Of a stretch of 33,458 nucleotides of DNA, positions 9,272 to 17,628 are shown one piece after another (within the stretch, counting starts at the first letter, position 1; each line of letters begins with the position of its first letter). The DNA lies in assembly GCA_013002995.1 (NCBI GenBank), contig JABDLO010000215.1:1-33458 (forward strand), written 5' to 3'. Both the position numbers and the translations under genes were made by a program. Origin of the DNA: Saprospiraceae bacterium (GTDB lineage Bacteria; Bacteroidota; Bacteroidia; Chitinophagales; Saprospiraceae). The notes beneath the pieces were generated by a model. It ran no database searches. It saw nothing but the letters and a program-made list of their open reading frames with translations, and was not told where the DNA came from.

Positions 9272-9321
9272 AGAACAGATATGTTTGTTCTAACGCCACA
9301 AGAAGGACACTTGTGGACGTT
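9272..9321 (+). other. Two adjacent hairpins in the leader of the first thioredoxin-like gene
   Basis: AGAACA (9272-9277) pairs with TGTTCT (9286-9291). Immediately after, AACGCCACAAG (9292-9302) pairs with CTTGTGG-A-CGTT (9310-9321), giving eleven base pairs with one bulged A and a 7-base loop. The stems end 28 bases before the start codon of the gene at 9350. No U-tract follows at once, so a leader structure or a DNA site shared with the divergent MFS gene is more likely than a terminator. The role is unknown. Confidence 0.45.
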
Positions 9322-9349
9322 GATTATTTACTTTTTAAAATAAAATATC

Positions 9350-10228
9350 ATGAAAAAATATTTACTAATCTTATTATTTCTTCCATGCCTGAGTATTGGT
9401 CAGCAATCTTACCTGGATTCTCGCGGAGATCCTCAACTGTGGGGATCAGTTGAAATTTCAGATCTTAAAAAAGAAACATACGCTGAGTGGTTCCATGATT
9501 CTACTGAAGCCTATATTTCTAAAAATGAAAATCATGTAAGTGAAGGATTGATAGATTATAAGGTAAAGATATACATGGGAACATGGTGTGGAGACAGTAA
9601 AAGATGGGTTCCCAGGTTTCTGGAACAATGGGAAGCACTGGGGTTGAATTCTGATCGCATTGAGATTATCGGCTTACATGGAAATAGAAAGTTATATAAG
9701 CAAGCTCCGGATCACAGCGAGATGGAATATAACATTCACAGAGTTCCAACCTTCATATTTCTAAAAGATGGGAAGGAATATGCACGGATAGTTGAATCTC
9801 CTGTCAATGATCTCTACACAGATGTCGCACATATTGCCTCTGGGTATCCTTCGACACCACGGTACGCAGGAGTTACATTTCTGAGCAGTGTTATCGATAC
9901 CTTTGATCTTGCCGATATTAAAGAATCTGATATTGAATTGATGTCCCGCAAGATTTCAAGATTGGTTGCTAAGCCGGGAGAATTAAATACTTATGCTCAT
10001 AAATTATACTCAGACGGGAAGATTAAAGAGGCTGAATGGGTATATCAGCTCAACACACATTTATATCCATATCACCCTGGGGTCCTTCAGAGTATGGGAA
10101 CATTTTATAAAAATGTAGAAGATTTAAAAAAAGCCATTGAGTATTGCCATAAGTCATTAATCATAGAACCGGACAACCCAAAATTAATATCTTTATTGAA
10201 TGATTTAAATAACAGTAAATCAGACTAA
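9350..10228 (+). CDS. Secreted thioredoxin-fold protein with C-terminal TPRs, CxxS active site
   Basis: A 292-residue protein with a signal peptide (MKKYLLILLFLPCLSIGQ, cleavage likely before Gln) followed by a thioredoxin fold and two TPR-like repeats (about 213-246 and 247-280). Seen: the fold's active-site helix reads TWCGDSKRWVPRF, with Cys80 but Ser83 where a redox-active thioredoxin has its second Cys, and the cis-Pro loop RVPTFIF (Pro133). A monothiol CxxS site cannot perform ordinary dithiol exchange; such proteins may act on mixed disulfides, as isomerases, or as binding modules. It is paralogous to the next gene: both carry an LWG/FWG-x-x-xIS-x-LKK stretch before the fold. The periplasmic partner is unknown. 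The fold call is strong and the role is not known. Confidence 0.85.
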   Translation: MKKYLLILLFLPCLSIGQQSYLDSRGDPQLWGSVEISDLKKETYAEWFHDSTEAYISKNENHVSEGLIDYKVKIYMGTWCGDSKRWVPRFLEQWEALGLNSDRIEIIGLHGNRKLYKQAPDHSEMEYNIHRVPTFIFLKDGKEYARIVESPVNDLYTDVAHIASGYPSTPRYAGVTFLSSVIDTFDLADIKESDIELMSRKISRLVAKPGELNTYAHKLYSDGKIKEAEWVYQLNTHLYPYHPGVLQSMGTFYKNVEDLKKAIEYCHKSLIIEPDNPKLISLLNDLNNSKSD

Positions 10229-10432
10229 AATGTATTATATATAATCATAATGTGATTAAAATAATAGCTTAGTTCCTGCAATGATCAAAAGCATAACAGA
10301 TGGTGATTATAATTAATTAATTAGGGGAACGTAACGCCCCAGAAATGATTGATACAGTTAGAATACCATCTTACTATTTTATCCGAGTATTTAGGTATGA
10401 ACTTACTTCTAAAAAATTTAAATGATGTTATT

Positions 10433-10954
10433 ATGAAATCACTACTTGTTATTTTATCCCTTTTTATGGGCATGTCATTAAGTGCTCAGAAGTGGTATGT
10501 AGACCACAATGAAGAAATGCAGTTTTGGGGTGACATTTCTATAGAAAGCTTGAAAAAGGCACCTCACGGAGATTGGTATGCAGCATACTATGATGATTAT
10601 AATCCAGAAAGGAATGTAGTTATTGCTGAATCTTTTAAGGATGTTAATGTACTTGTTTACATGGGGACATGGTGCAGCGACAGCCAGGAATGGGTGCCAA
10701 AATTTGTAAAACTATGGGAGACAAATGGATTGCCAACGTCTAATATTTACCTGACCGGCCTTCATAATGGAGATGATAAATACAAACAATCACCTAATAG
10801 AAGTGAATTAACCTATGGAATAGAAAGGGTTCCTACGTTCATCTTCTTAAGGGATGGAGTGGAGATAGGAAGAATCACGGAATCTCCTACTAATTCACTC
10901 GAAGAAGATGTGGCCTTCATTGCATTTGAAAATCTAAGAGTGCCACACAACTAG
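10433..10954 (+). CDS. Secreted thioredoxin-fold protein, CxxS active site (paralog)
   Basis: A 173-residue paralog of the preceding protein without the TPR part. Seen: signal peptide MKSLLVILSLFMGMSLSAQ, the shared EMQFWGDISIESLKK segment, the active-site helix TWCSDSQEWVPKF (Cys81, Ser84), the LTGLHNGDDKYKQSP stretch equivalent to IGLHGNRKLYKQAP of its neighbour, and the cis-Pro loop RVPTFIF (Pro134). I chose ATG 10433 because it gives a clean signal peptide; an in-frame ATG at 10349 would add 28 residues that destroy it. The gap of 204 bases from its paralog suggests tandem duplication with separate expression signals, or a long shared transcript. The 3' end, including the stop codon, lies within an inverted repeat. 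Confidence 0.84.
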   Translation: MKSLLVILSLFMGMSLSAQKWYVDHNEEMQFWGDISIESLKKAPHGDWYAAYYDDYNPERNVVIAESFKDVNVLVYMGTWCSDSQEWVPKFVKLWETNGLPTSNIYLTGLHNGDDKYKQSPNRSELTYGIERVPTFIFLRDGVEIGRITESPTNSLEEDVAFIAFENLRVPHN

Positions 10955-11035
10955 AAGTAAGGTTCAATAATTCGGGACCTGGACCTTTTAGGAGAATTCC
11001 CCTTTCTTCACAGGTCCCGAACTTTATTACTTCTA
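10952..11035 (+). repeat. Long interrupted inverted repeat overlapping the thioredoxin-like stop codon
   Basis: Outer arms TAGAAGTAA (10952-10960) / TTACTTCTA (11027-11035) include the TAG stop codon itself. Inner arms TTCGGGACCTG (10971-10981) / CAGGTCCCGAA (11011-11021) give eleven perfect pairs. The central loop holds a near-palindrome around GAATTC (10990-11003). As RNA this is a strong stem, but no U-run follows, so it may act as an mRNA-stabilising 3' end or an atypical terminator rather than a classical one. No target duplication flanks it. Confidence 0.65.
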
Positions 11036-11061
11036 ATTATAAACCCGACCTTAACCTTATA

Positions 11062-11085
11062 GCAGGCTGAAGAAATTCAGCCTGT
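11062..11085 (+). other. Strong GAAA-loop hairpin upstream of gcvP
   Basis: CAGGCTGAA (11063-11071) pairs perfectly with TTCAGCCTG (11076-11084) across a GAAA tetraloop, and a G-U pair extends the stem by one. Only weakly U-rich sequence follows (CTGTGATTT). It lies 145 bases before the gcvP start and 27 bases after the preceding inverted repeat. It could end the thioredoxin transcript or sit in the gcvP leader. I looked for a glycine riboswitch here and did not recognise one. Confidence 0.5.
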
Positions 11086-11229
11086 CTGTGATTTAAGACC
11101 ATTCCCCTATAAATATTGTGTAAAAAAGTGCCTCCTTTTTAAACTTTTACTGGTTTAAAAATTTAAGTATATGTTCTTTATATTTAATACATTCGCAAGA
11201 CCATATTATCAACCTGACACCTTAATCAT

Positions 11230-14094
11230 ATGTCACACAATAAACTAACCACTTTTTCCCGAAGACACATTGGAATCAATGCAGGAGAATATGCAGAAAT
11301 GCTATCTACAATAGGAGATAAAAGCCTTAATGTTTTACTTGAAGAAGCTGTTCCATCCAATATAAGGATGAATAGAGATCTAAGAGTACCGGATGCGCTT
11401 ACAGAGTATGAGTATCTCAATGAGTTGAAAAAAATTGCTTCCAGGAATAAAGTCTTCAGATCTTACATCGGGCAAGGATATAATGGAACCATAACACCCT
11501 CCGTAATCCTTAGAAATATATTTGAAAATCCAGGTTGGTATACTCAATACACTCCATATCAGGCTGAGATTGCTCAAGGAAGGTTGGAAGCACTTCTTAA
11601 TTTCCAAACCGTGGTCTCTGATCTGACCGGCTTGCCGATTGCTAATGCATCTTTGCTAGATGAAGGAACTGCTGCAGCAGAGGCGATGTCAATGTTTGAA
11701 GCCATCAGAAATAAAAAGAGAAAAAAGAATCCGGCTACCCGATTTTTTATAGATAAGATGACGTATGCACAGACCATTGACATCATGCATACGCGGGCCA
11801 AACCACTTGACATTGAAATAGTGATAGGTGATTATCAAACTATGACGCTAGATGATTCCTATATAGGAGCTTTGATCCAATATCCTAATAGCCAGGGCTC
11901 GGTGGAAGATTATAGAGCTTGGGTAAAGCATTGCAATGAAAATGATATTTTGGTTTGTGTAGCTGCTGATATTCTAAGTCTTGCTCTACTGAATCCTCCC
12001 GGAGAGTGGGGTGCAGATGCAGTAGTAGGCAATACTCAGAGACTAGGAGTGCCTATGGGGTATGGAGGACCACATGCAGCATATTTTGCAACTAAAGAAG
12101 ACTTTAAACGTCAGATACCAGGTAGAATAATCGGGGTAAGTATAGATTCTCAGAATGATCGTGCACTCCGTATGGCTCTTCAGACCAGGGAGCAACACAT
12201 AAAAAGGGAGAGGGCAACTTCAAATATTTGCACGGCACAGGCTTTATTGGCCATCATGGCAGGAATGTATGCGGTGTACCATGGTCCTGAAGGAATAAAA
12301 GATATCGCCTTAACTATCCATGAAAAAGCCACAAGACTTCATCGATCACTTTCCGATAATGGATTCAATGTTGTTTCTGATCACTACTTCGATACCATAT
12401 TTATTCGATGCAATGATGATGAAATAGCTTCTATTAAAAGTAGAGCTGTTGAATCAGGAATCAATTTTTATTATGGAAATGATGTAATAGGTATAAGCAT
12501 TGATGAAACGGTTTCTGCTTCAGATTTAATTGACATTATAATTGTTGTTACAGGGGAAACAGTAGAAATAGAGGAATTGTCTTCAATGGCGATCCCGGAG
12601 AATTTACAACGAGAAAGTGAGTATTTAACACACGAGGTTTTCTCTTCTTACCATACTGAATCTAAAATGATGAGGTATATCAAGAAATTAGAAAATAAGG
12701 ACCTTTCTCTTGTACATTCCATGATTGCATTAGGATCGTGTACGATGAAGTTGAATGCAGCAACTGAACTAATACCAGTATCATGGCCTGAATTCTCTGC
12801 CATTCATCCATTTGCACCTATTGATCAAGTAGAGGGTTATCAACAGATATTTAAAGAGTTAGAAGCATATTTAAGTGACATTACCGGATTTACAGCTTGC
12901 TCATTACAGCCCAATAGTGGTGCTCAGGGAGAATATTCCGGTCTGATGACCATAGCAGCCTATCACGAAGATAGAGGGGATCATCATAGGGATATTGCAT
13001 TAATACCATCTTCAGCGCATGGAACTAATCCTGCAAGTGCTGTAATGGCAGGGATGAAAGTTGTTGTAGTGAAATGTGATGAAGATGGTAATATTGATGT
13101 TGAAGATTTAAAAGCTAAAGCTGAAAAATACAGTGATAATCTTGCTTCACTGATGGTGACTTATCCGAGTACCCATGGAGTCTTTGAAGAGGCAATCATC
13201 GAAATCTGTGATATTATCCATAACAATGGAGGCTTGGTGTATATGGATGGTGCTAATATGAATGCTCAAGTAGGGTTAACGAGTCCCGGAAATATTGGTG
13301 CAGATGTTTGCCACTTAAATCTGCATAAAACCTTCGCAATACCACATGGCGGTGGAGGCCCTGGAATGGGACCGATCTGTGTGAACGAGAAGTTGGCTCC
13401 TTTTTTACCTGGTCATCCTCTGGTGAAAACTGGCGGTGATAAAGGCATTAAAGCAGTTTCTGCTGCTCCCTGGGGTAGTGCAAGTATTTTATTGATATCC
13501 TATGGCTACATAAGAATGCTCGGGAAGAATGGAATGAAAAAATCCACTGAAATAGCGATTCTAAATGCCAATTATATGAAGGCAAGATTAGAAGAATATT
13601 ATCCTGTCCTGTACACGGGAGAACATGGACGTGTTGCTCATGAAATGATACTGGACTTACGACAATTTAAGCCTTTAAAAATAACGGCAGAGGATATTGC
13701 GAAGCGATTGATTGACTATGGATTTCATGCTCCCACACTTTCATTTCCAGTAGCTGGAACCATTATGATAGAACCTACTGAAAGTGAAGATAAAGAAGAA
13801 CTTGATCGGTTTTGTGACGCATTGATTTCAATAAAAGGCGAAATTGATGATGTAGCATCAGGAAAAGCTGACGCCGAAGATAATGTACTTAAGAATGCTC
13901 CACATACGGCTTCAATGATTACAGCTGATGAGTGGAATCACACTTATAAAAGAAGTCAGGCTGCTTACCCACTGGAATACCTTCAGGGTAACAAGTTCTG
14001 GCCATCGGTAGGAAGAGTAGATAATGCGCATGGTGATAGGAATCTTATATGTACTTGTCCACCCTTGGAAAGTTATGTAGATTCAGTAGATTAA
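11230..14094 (+). CDS. gcvP: Glycine dehydrogenase (decarboxylating), P protein of the glycine cleavage system
   Basis: The PLP-dependent P protein decarboxylates glycine and passes the aminomethyl group to lipoyl-GcvH; it acts in the cytoplasm and feeds one-carbon metabolism with GcvT, GcvH and Lpd. At 954 residues this is the single-chain form with both halves fused. Seen: N-terminal [17 protein letters not shown], the first-half pattern [21 protein letters not shown], and in the second half [34 protein letters not shown] and [19 protein letters not shown]. The PLP lysine is in [21 protein letters not shown] (Lys700). No gcvT or gcvH lies next to it, as is common in Bacteroidota where the genes are scattered. 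Nothing suggests truncation. Confidence 0.97.
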   Translation: MSHNKLTTFSRRHIGINAGEYAEMLSTIGDKSLNVLLEEAVPSNIRMNRDLRVPDALTEYEYLNELKKIASRNKVFRSYIGQGYNGTITPSVILRNIFENPGWYTQYTPYQAEIAQGRLEALLNFQTVVSDLTGLPIANASLLDEGTAAAEAMSMFEAIRNKKRKKNPATRFFIDKMTYAQTIDIMHTRAKPLDIEIVIGDYQTMTLDDSYIGALIQYPNSQGSVEDYRAWVKHCNENDILVCVAADILSLALLNPPGEWGADAVVGNTQRLGVPMGYGGPHAAYFATKEDFKRQIPGRIIGVSIDSQNDRALRMALQTREQHIKRERATSNICTAQALLAIMAGMYAVYHGPEGIKDIALTIHEKATRLHRSLSDNGFNVVSDHYFDTIFIRCNDDEIASIKSRAVESGINFYYGNDVIGISIDETVSASDLIDIIIVVTGETVEIEELSSMAIPENLQRESEYLTHEVFSSYHTESKMMRYIKKLENKDLSLVHSMIALGSCTMKLNAATELIPVSWPEFSAIHPFAPIDQVEGYQQIFKELEAYLSDITGFTACSLQPNSGAQGEYSGLMTIAAYHEDRGDHHRDIALIPSSAHGTNPASAVMAGMKVVVVKCDEDGNIDVEDLKAKAEKYSDNLASLMVTYPSTHGVFEEAIIEICDIIHNNGGLVYMDGANMNAQVGLTSPGNIGADVCHLNLHKTFAIPHGGGGPGMGPICVNEKLAPFLPGHPLVKTGGDKGIKAVSAAPWGSASILLISYGYIRMLGKNGMKKSTEIAILNANYMKARLEEYYPVLYTGEHGRVAHEMILDLRQFKPLKITAEDIAKRLIDYGFHAPTLSFPVAGTIMIEPTESEDKEELDRFCDALISIKGEIDDVASGKADAEDNVLKNAPHTASMITADEWNHTYKRSQAAYPLEYLQGNKFWPSVGRVDNAHGDRNLICTCPPLESYVDSVD

Positions 14095-14226
14095 TTACTT
14101 GACTTAGAAGCAAGATGCTCAATGGATGTGCCTGTTACTCATTGAAGCTATCCATTTATTAGAATTATGTTCATATTGTTATTGTAAATGCAGTGTCTGA
14201 TATTATAATTCCATGAATGGTTTAAA

Positions 14227-14994
14227 ATGAACTGGTTCCTGATTTCTCTTTTACTTGTATGCCTGATGTTGATTTCTTATCAACAATATATCATCTTCAA
14301 GTCAAGATCTGCTTATTTAAGGGATCAATTAGAGATTCAACTAAAGATGAATGCCTTTAATCCAAATTCTCATTTTGCCTTTAATTCACTGAACTCTATA
14401 AAAAATCTTATACTTAAAGGTCAAGTAAGTGAAGCAAGTAATTATTTAACGACTTATTCAAAGGTTGTCAGGTATAATAATTCTTCTCAGGGGAAGGTAT
14501 TTTCTATGTTAAAAGATGAAATGGATAATTTGCTTTTATTTACCGAGCTGGAACGCCTTAGATTTCAGAAAGGAATAGAATTTCATTGTTACCTGGATCA
14601 TACCGTAGACCAAAATGCCATATGGATCCCCAGTAATCTTATTCAACCGATTATCGAACAATTGATATGGTGCTGCCTTGATTCTGAAAAAGCAACGCCA
14701 GCTCAACTTGTAATGTCTCTTTCATATGACGAGGGAATACTAGAGTGTATTATACGGGTCAACTCTGTTCCACCGTCTATATCAAATGACAGAGGAGATT
14801 TGGAAGATGGGGTTTTATTGACGCAATGGCTCAAGAAAAGAATTGCTATATTCAATAAATGGAAAGATGATCAAATACTTATTAAGAATATCGAACTCAT
14901 CGACAGTGAAAAAAATGAGAGGGGAATGGAAATTATAATAAAGCTAGCGGCCAAGTCCTGTATTCAAAAACCAGAACATCTTACAATATCATGA
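14227..14994 (+). CDS. LytS/YehU-type sensor histidine kinase homolog with degenerate ATPase domain
   Basis: A 255-residue membrane-anchored protein of the His_kinase (LytS) family. Seen: one transmembrane helix at 4-24, a helical linker, and the phosphoacceptor block SHFAFNSLNSIKNLI (His49), matching the usual NPHFxFNSLNSI with small changes. Downstream, RLRFQKGIEF is the normal linker to the ATPase. The ATPase domain is poor: the N-box, normally QPLVENAIKHG, reads QPIIEQLIWCCL with Gln145 for the ATP/Mg-binding Asn. No DxGxG motif is present (IIRVNSVPPSIS, 176-186), and the G2 region reads GVLLTQWLKKRI instead of GxGLxNxxxRL. I infer a catalytically dead or strongly altered kinase. It overlaps the response regulator gene by 4 bases (ATGA), so the two act together. 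Confidence 0.8.
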   Translation: MNWFLISLLLVCLMLISYQQYIIFKSRSAYLRDQLEIQLKMNAFNPNSHFAFNSLNSIKNLILKGQVSEASNYLTTYSKVVRYNNSSQGKVFSMLKDEMDNLLLFTELERLRFQKGIEFHCYLDHTVDQNAIWIPSNLIQPIIEQLIWCCLDSEKATPAQLVMSLSYDEGILECIIRVNSVPPSISNDRGDLEDGVLLTQWLKKRIAIFNKWKDDQILIKNIELIDSEKNERGMEIIIKLAAKSCIQKPEHLTIS

Positions 14995-15758
14995 TCATGC
15001 AAAATATCAAAGCCATCATCATTGACGACGAAAGTGACGCGATTGAATCTTTACAGTTTGAATTAGAACACTATTGTCCTGGAGTTGAAGTTGTAAGAAG
15101 CTATCAATCACCGGTTAAGGCCTTAGAAGTATATTCAGAATGGGAATGTGATGTATTATTTTTGGATATAGAGATGCCGGTAATGAGTGGATTTGATTTC
15201 CTGGAAAAAGTGGTAGAACTACCATTTCATGTAGTCTTTGTGACTGCGTACGATCAATTTGCTATAAAAGCTTTTGAATTTAATGCCTTTGATTATCTGC
15301 TTAAACCAGTGCAGAAAGATAAGTTGATAAGAGTAATTGAAAAAATAAGAAATAGCCAGGAAAAATCAATCGATAAGGTAGAGGTTAAGGCAGCAATTAC
15401 TAATATACAGTCTCAATCCAATCCTCTGGCAGAAAACATAGCTTTACCGACCTCAGAGGGATTTGTTTTTGTAAAGATCAATGACATACTATACGTCCAG
15501 GCAGAAAGCAATTACAGTTGGGTTCATATCGAAGACGGAAGAAAGTTTTTATTGTCCAAGACACTTAAAAGTATCGAAGAAATGATAGGATCACCTAAAT
15601 TCTTACGCGTACATCAATCGTTCTGTATCAATCTTACAAAGGTGTCAAAATATGTAAGAGGTCAGGGTGGCTACCTTGTATTAAAAGAGGGAACACAGGT
15701 TCCTGTTTCACGTTCCAAGAAGGAGGACTTGATGTCAATATTAAGTTCCGGATTTTAG
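14991..15758 (+). CDS. LytTR-family response regulator
   Basis: A 255-residue transcriptional regulator with an N-terminal receiver domain (about 5-122) and a C-terminal LytTR DNA-binding domain (about 150-252). Seen: acidic pair Asp12-Asp13, phosphoacceptor Asp59 in LFLDIEMPVMSG, Thr85 in VVFVTAYD and Lys105 in DYLLKPV, so the receiver is complete. The LytTR part contains ILYVQAESNYSWVHIEDGRKFLLSKTLKSIEE and FLRVHQSFCINL. The start ATG overlaps the kinase stop; a second ATG two codons later (14997) is equally plausible. An intact receiver beside a damaged kinase suggests phosphorylation by another kinase or by small phosphodonors, or phosphorylation-independent control. The targets are unknown. 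Confidence 0.93.
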   Translation: MIMQNIKAIIIDDESDAIESLQFELEHYCPGVEVVRSYQSPVKALEVYSEWECDVLFLDIEMPVMSGFDFLEKVVELPFHVVFVTAYDQFAIKAFEFNAFDYLLKPVQKDKLIRVIEKIRNSQEKSIDKVEVKAAITNIQSQSNPLAENIALPTSEGFVFVKINDILYVQAESNYSWVHIEDGRKFLLSKTLKSIEEMIGSPKFLRVHQSFCINLTKVSKYVRGQGGYLVLKEGTQVPVSRSKKEDLMSILSSGF

Positions 15759-15816
15759 ATATCAAGTAAAAATCCTGAAATGCTGACTGGCTTGAGATAA
15801 TCCCTATATTTGGATT

Positions 15817-16830
15817 ATGCCTTCGCTTGCTAAACTTAGAGATCATGGATACTGGGTGTCTCATCATTTTTACTGGCAATCACTAGTATACTACTTTTTG
15901 TATTCTGCAAGATTCAGGAGTTTTACGTTCTTTTCAGCTTGTGATCCGGCAATAGAACTTGGAGGCATGCTTGATGAAAATAAGAGTGACATTTATGCAC
16001 TTCTTCCATCTCAGTATGTACCTAAAACCATCAACGTTACAACTGATACTTTTCAACCATCAATGATCGCAGAAAATGGATTGGTATTTCCTTTAATCGT
16101 CAAGCCAAACATTGGTTTCAGAGGCTATAAAGTTGCCCAGGTATACTCTGTGGAAGAAATATTAAAATATCTGAAAGAACAAGATGAAGGGAGGGAGTGG
16201 TTGATTCAGGAATACCTGGATTACAAACGTGAGTATTCACTGCTTTATTATCGATATCCTGATGGAAGCAAAGCTGGAATCTCATCCCTCATTGAAAAGG
16301 TTTATCCCACTGTTTCCGGTGATGGCCTTTCCAGCATAAGAACACTTGTTGAGAATTATGATAATGCTTTCCTTGATAGAATGGATCTTGACAGAAGGTT
16401 TGGTGATACTCTGAATTCAATACCTGGTGCTGGAGAAATCATTCAACTTGATACCATAGGAAATTACTCGCGTGGTTCCAAGTTTTACAGCTTAATGGAT
16501 GAAATTGATGAAGGGTTGGTTGATGCAACAACCAGTTACTTCAGTCAGGTAAAAGATATTGACTTTTTCAGGATGGACTTCAAAGCAAATGACCTGGAGG
16601 CATATAAATCAGGGGACTTTGGCATCCTGGAAATCAACGGAACGAAATCAGAACCTCTTCATATTTATGATCCAAGATATGGTTTCTGGGATCGAACCAA
16701 AACCCTTGATGATCATTGGAAAATTATTGCAAGTATCGTGAATAACCGAAGGTCAATATCTGATTATCAATTTCCCTCGACGAGGGTAGGGCTTAAGTCA
16801 TTATTCTCGATTAAAAAACTAGTGGATTAG
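15817..16830 (+). CDS. ATP-grasp domain protein, D-Ala-D-Ala-ligase-like
   Basis: A 337-residue protein with an ATP-grasp fold, a family that joins a carboxylate to an amine or thiol through an acyl-phosphate. Seen: FPLIVKPNIGFRGYKV (91-106), with the ATP-binding Lys96 and a Gly-rich loop, WLIQEYLDYKREYSL (129-141) as the hinge, and Mg-binding positions in FRMDFK (Asp254) and LEINGTKSEP (Glu272, Asn274). An aromatic N-terminal stretch (14-40) precedes DPAIELGGMLDENK, a block I associate with an uncharacterised ATP-grasp group. The substrate is unknown; a peptidoglycan or peptide precursor is only a guess. TATATTTG, a perfect -7 box, lies five bases before the ATG, too close for a leadered promoter. 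Only 2 bases separate it from the TRIC gene. Confidence 0.82.
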   Translation: MPSLAKLRDHGYWVSHHFYWQSLVYYFLYSARFRSFTFFSACDPAIELGGMLDENKSDIYALLPSQYVPKTINVTTDTFQPSMIAENGLVFPLIVKPNIGFRGYKVAQVYSVEEILKYLKEQDEGREWLIQEYLDYKREYSLLYYRYPDGSKAGISSLIEKVYPTVSGDGLSSIRTLVENYDNAFLDRMDLDRRFGDTLNSIPGAGEIIQLDTIGNYSRGSKFYSLMDEIDEGLVDATTSYFSQVKDIDFFRMDFKANDLEAYKSGDFGILEINGTKSEPLHIYDPRYGFWDRTKTLDDHWKIIASIVNNRRSISDYQFPSTRVGLKSLFSIKKLVD

Positions 16831-16832
16831 GT

Positions 16833-17453
16833 ATGGAGTTACTTTACGTAGCGGATCTGGTGGGAACTTTTGTATTTGCGATCAGCGGAGTAATGGTTGC
16901 ATCAGCTAAAAAGTTTGATGTATTTGGCGCTTTTGTCATTGCATTTGTAACTGCGATTGGAGGAGGAACTTTAAGAGATATATTGATCGGCAGTTTACCG
17001 GTAGGATGGATTCAGGATGTAACCTACATCTTTGTTATCATGGTAGCCTGCCTATGTAGTGTTTTATTCAGCAGGTATATTATCAATCTGAGTAAGACGT
17101 TATTTCTGTTTGATACCATTGGTATTGCAGTCTTTACGATTCTGGGATTGCAGAAAGCCCTGGATGTGGGGACACCAGCCGTAGTAGCAGTAATGATGGG
17201 GACCATATCTGCAGTATTTGGTGGTGTGGTCAGAGATGTATTATGCAATGAGGAACCATTGATCTTTCGTAAAGAATTATATGCAACTCCTTGTATTTTT
17301 GGTGGTGTACTATATTTGATATTGGATCGATCAGGCCTCATTCAACCTGCAGTGATAGGAATTACCATTGCTGGAATAATAATCGTAAGATTGTTGGCAG
17401 TTAAGCGCCACTGGTCGCTTCCATTGATTAATCTTGAAAAGATCAGACATTGA
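16833..17453 (+). CDS. TRIC/UPF0126 (YadS-like) cation channel family membrane protein
   Basis: A 206-residue inner-membrane protein with about seven hydrophobic helices, formed from two inverted UPF0126 repeats. Prokaryotic homologs are trimeric channels related to animal TRIC proteins that conduct K+ or Na+. Seen: repeat one with DLVGTFVFAISGVMVASAKKFDVFG and the signature GGGTLRD (43-49), and repeat two with DTIGIAVFTILGLQKAL and GGVVRDVL (130-137). The length matches the family. It starts 2 bases after the ATP-grasp gene, so the two are almost certainly cotranscribed. Some homologs have been proposed to move glycine, which is worth noting given gcvP nearby, but nothing in the sequence decides the cargo. 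Its stop codon overlaps the broken VOC reading frame. Confidence 0.93.
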   Translation: MELLYVADLVGTFVFAISGVMVASAKKFDVFGAFVIAFVTAIGGGTLRDILIGSLPVGWIQDVTYIFVIMVACLCSVLFSRYIINLSKTLFLFDTIGIAVFTILGLQKALDVGTPAVVAVMMGTISAVFGGVVRDVLCNEEPLIFRKELYATPCIFGGVLYLILDRSGLIQPAVIGITIAGIIIVRLLAVKRHWSLPLINLEKIRH

Positions 17454-17628
17454 AAATCCTCAATTTACATCCTCAACTGTATACTGAAGATCTCAAAGCT
17501 ACTCTTCATTTTTATACAACATATTTGGACTTCCAAGTACAACCATATGTTGAAAAATGGGATTGGATGTCTCTAAAGTACAATGAGGTTGAATAGATGT
17601 TTACGATTCCTGATCAATATTACACTTT
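17450..17628 (+). pseudogene. VOC (glyoxalase-fold) gene remnant: in-frame stop and lost 3' half
   Basis: Reading from TTG 17450 gives NLHPQLYTEDLKATLHFYTTYLDFQV and then EKWDWMSLKYNEVE, the first beta-alpha-beta unit of a VOC domain. TAG at 17594-17596 interrupts it, and the same frame continues MFTIPDQY. Intact relatives typically read a Leu (VELMF-like) where the stop falls, so a single TTG-to-TAG change would explain it. The frame then enters the palindromic repeats at 17629, and no second half of the domain is recognisable beyond. It is a different VOC subfamily from the gene at 7457. The remnant overlaps the TRIC stop by 4 bases, so it was probably the third gene of that operon. Confidence 0.75.

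Noticed and set aside
10324-10340. GGGG...CCCC mini-hairpin before the second thioredoxin-like gene
   Set aside because: Only four pairs with a 9-base loop; not distinguishable from chance.
10349-10432. Earlier ATG for the second thioredoxin-like gene
   Set aside because: The added residues would precede and spoil a clear signal peptide beginning at 10433.
10961-11229. Glycine riboswitch upstream of gcvP
   Set aside because: The expected conserved glycine-aptamer core was not seen; only simple hairpins are present.
14121-14156. AATGGA/TCCATT hairpin after gcvP as a terminator
   Set aside because: The stem is only six pairs with a 24-base loop, a competing pairing exists and there is no U-run.
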